DNA of 6,252 nt from Burkholderiaceae bacterium. GTDB taxonomy: Bacteria > Pseudomonadota > Gammaproteobacteria > Burkholderiales > Burkholderiaceae_D. The notes below the pieces were generated by a model that saw nothing but the letters and a program-made list of their open reading frames with translations, ran no database searches and had not been told where the DNA came from. The DNA is taken from positions 1-6,252 of the forward strand of contig JAIELO010000218.1 in NCBI GenBank assembly GCA_019752915.1, read 5' to 3'. Within the stretch, counting starts at the first letter, position 1; the number at the start of each line of letters is the position of its first letter. Made by a program: the position numbers and the translations under genes. Below, in pieces: positions 5,794 through 6,252 of the stretch.

Positions 5794-5803
5794 TTGCGTC
5801 ATT

Positions 5804-5819
5804 AATGGTGCAAACCATT
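5804..5819. promoter_or_regulatory. Inverted repeat AATGGT-GCAA-ACCATT before the KAS III gene
   Basis: The arms AATGGT (5804-5809) and ACCATT (5814-5819) are perfect complements around GCAA. As DNA, this could be a repressor operator overlapping the transcription start. As RNA, it is a 6-bp stem closed by a GNRA-type tetraloop, 21 nt before the start codon. It does not match the FadR or PsrA operator patterns I know. The function is unassigned. Confidence 0.4.
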
Positions 5820-5840
5820 GCCTAATTTGAAAGTTTAACT

Positions 5841-6252
5841 ATGAAACAAGCCGTCATTAGCGGTACCGGACTCTATACGCCAGCCCAGTCGATCTCGAAC
5901 GACGAACTGGTGCAGTGCTTCAATACCTACGCCGAGCAGTTCAATGCCGATAACGCCGCCGCCATCGCCGACGGCAGCGTGACGGCTCTGGAACTGTCCA
6001 GCGCCGCCTTTATCGAAAAAGCCTCCGGCATCAAATCCCGCTACGTGATGGAAAAAAGCGGCATCCTCGATCCGCAGCGGATGGTCTCGCGCATCGCCGA
6101 GCGCAGCGATGAGGAACTCTCGCTGCAGGCAGAAATCTGCGTCGCCGCCGCCCGTCAGGCGCTGGAACGCGCCAAGCGCACCCCGGCCGACATCGACATG
6201 GTGCTGGTGGCCTGCTCGAATCTGCAGCGCGCCTATCCGGCCATGGCTGTCG
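5841..6252 (+). CDS. fabH: Beta-ketoacyl-ACP synthase III (FabH family, long form), N-terminal part only
   Basis: KAS III enzymes join an acyl-CoA to malonyl-ACP and start fatty-acid chains. The 137 visible residues show the thiolase-fold opening AVISGTGLYTPAQSISNDEL (4-23), the FIEKASGIKSRYV segment (57-69), an ILDP-type insert (75-78), and PADIDMVLVACSNLQRAYPA (115-134). The extra residues between the start and the SGIKSRY block mark the long form (about 370 residues) and not the 317-330-residue housekeeping FabH. From memory it resembles Pseudomonas aeruginosa PA3286, which takes medium-chain acyl-CoA from beta-oxidation into fatty-acid synthesis. Cys125 sits before the position of the catalytic Cys, so the Cys-His-Asn triad is beyond the right edge and cannot be checked. 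The ATG at 5841 is favoured by the protein start; the ribosome site is weak (GAAAG). The family is firm; the substrate preference is inferred. Confidence 0.88.
   Translation, partial: MKQAVISGTGLYTPAQSISNDELVQCFNTYAEQFNADNAAAIADGSVTALELSSAAFIEKASGIKSRYVMEKSGILDPQRMVSRIAERSDEELSLQAEICVAAARQALERAKRTPADIDMVLVACSNLQRAYPAMAV

Overview
The window looks like chromosomal DNA of a Gram-negative proteobacterium, most probably a betaproteobacterium (Burkholderiales or Neisseriales type). This rests on protein character only: a TonB-dependent receptor, a PDZ/S41 carboxyl-terminal processing protease and a long-form KAS III protein. GC content is moderately high and coding is dense. No species can be named. 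No mobile element, CRISPR array, tRNA or rRNA is visible.

Layout: positions 1-3868 hold a three-gene minus-strand cluster. In transcription order it encodes a Spy/CpxP-like small periplasmic protein with a glycine-rich tail (3868-3260), a TonB-dependent outer-membrane receptor (3137-882), and the N-terminal 289 codons of an M13 (neprilysin/PepO-type) zinc metallopeptidase that begins at a GTG (867) and runs off the left edge. Positions 3869-4242 are a 374-bp divergent control region. On the plus strand follow an S41 protease (4243-5688), a strong intrinsic terminator (5737-5765), and the first 137 codons of a KAS III (FabH-family) condensing enzyme that runs off the right edge.

How the parts fit: all three minus-strand proteins have export signals, and the S41 protease is also exported. 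The cluster looks like an envelope module: a periplasmic chaperone or stress-sensor-like protein, an outer-membrane importer, and a periplasmic peptidase. The divergent region carries GTAAA/GTAAG direct repeats with an exact 10-bp period on both sides. One is a three-copy array facing the Spy-like gene; the other is a perfect GTAAA-N5-GTAAA facing the S41 protease gene. This is the form of a CpxR-type (OmpR-family) operator, so one envelope-stress regulator may control both directions. That link is inferred from sequence alone.

Most unusual points: (i) an intrinsic terminator lies between the probable promoter and the ribosome binding site of the Spy-like gene, which suggests attenuation or a short regulatory RNA; (ii) the receptor's signal peptide is built on 12-bp tandem repeats that keep the reading frame; (iii) the receptor start has no visible Shine-Dalgarno sequence; (iv) a perfect 6-bp inverted repeat around GCAA lies just upstream of the KAS III gene.
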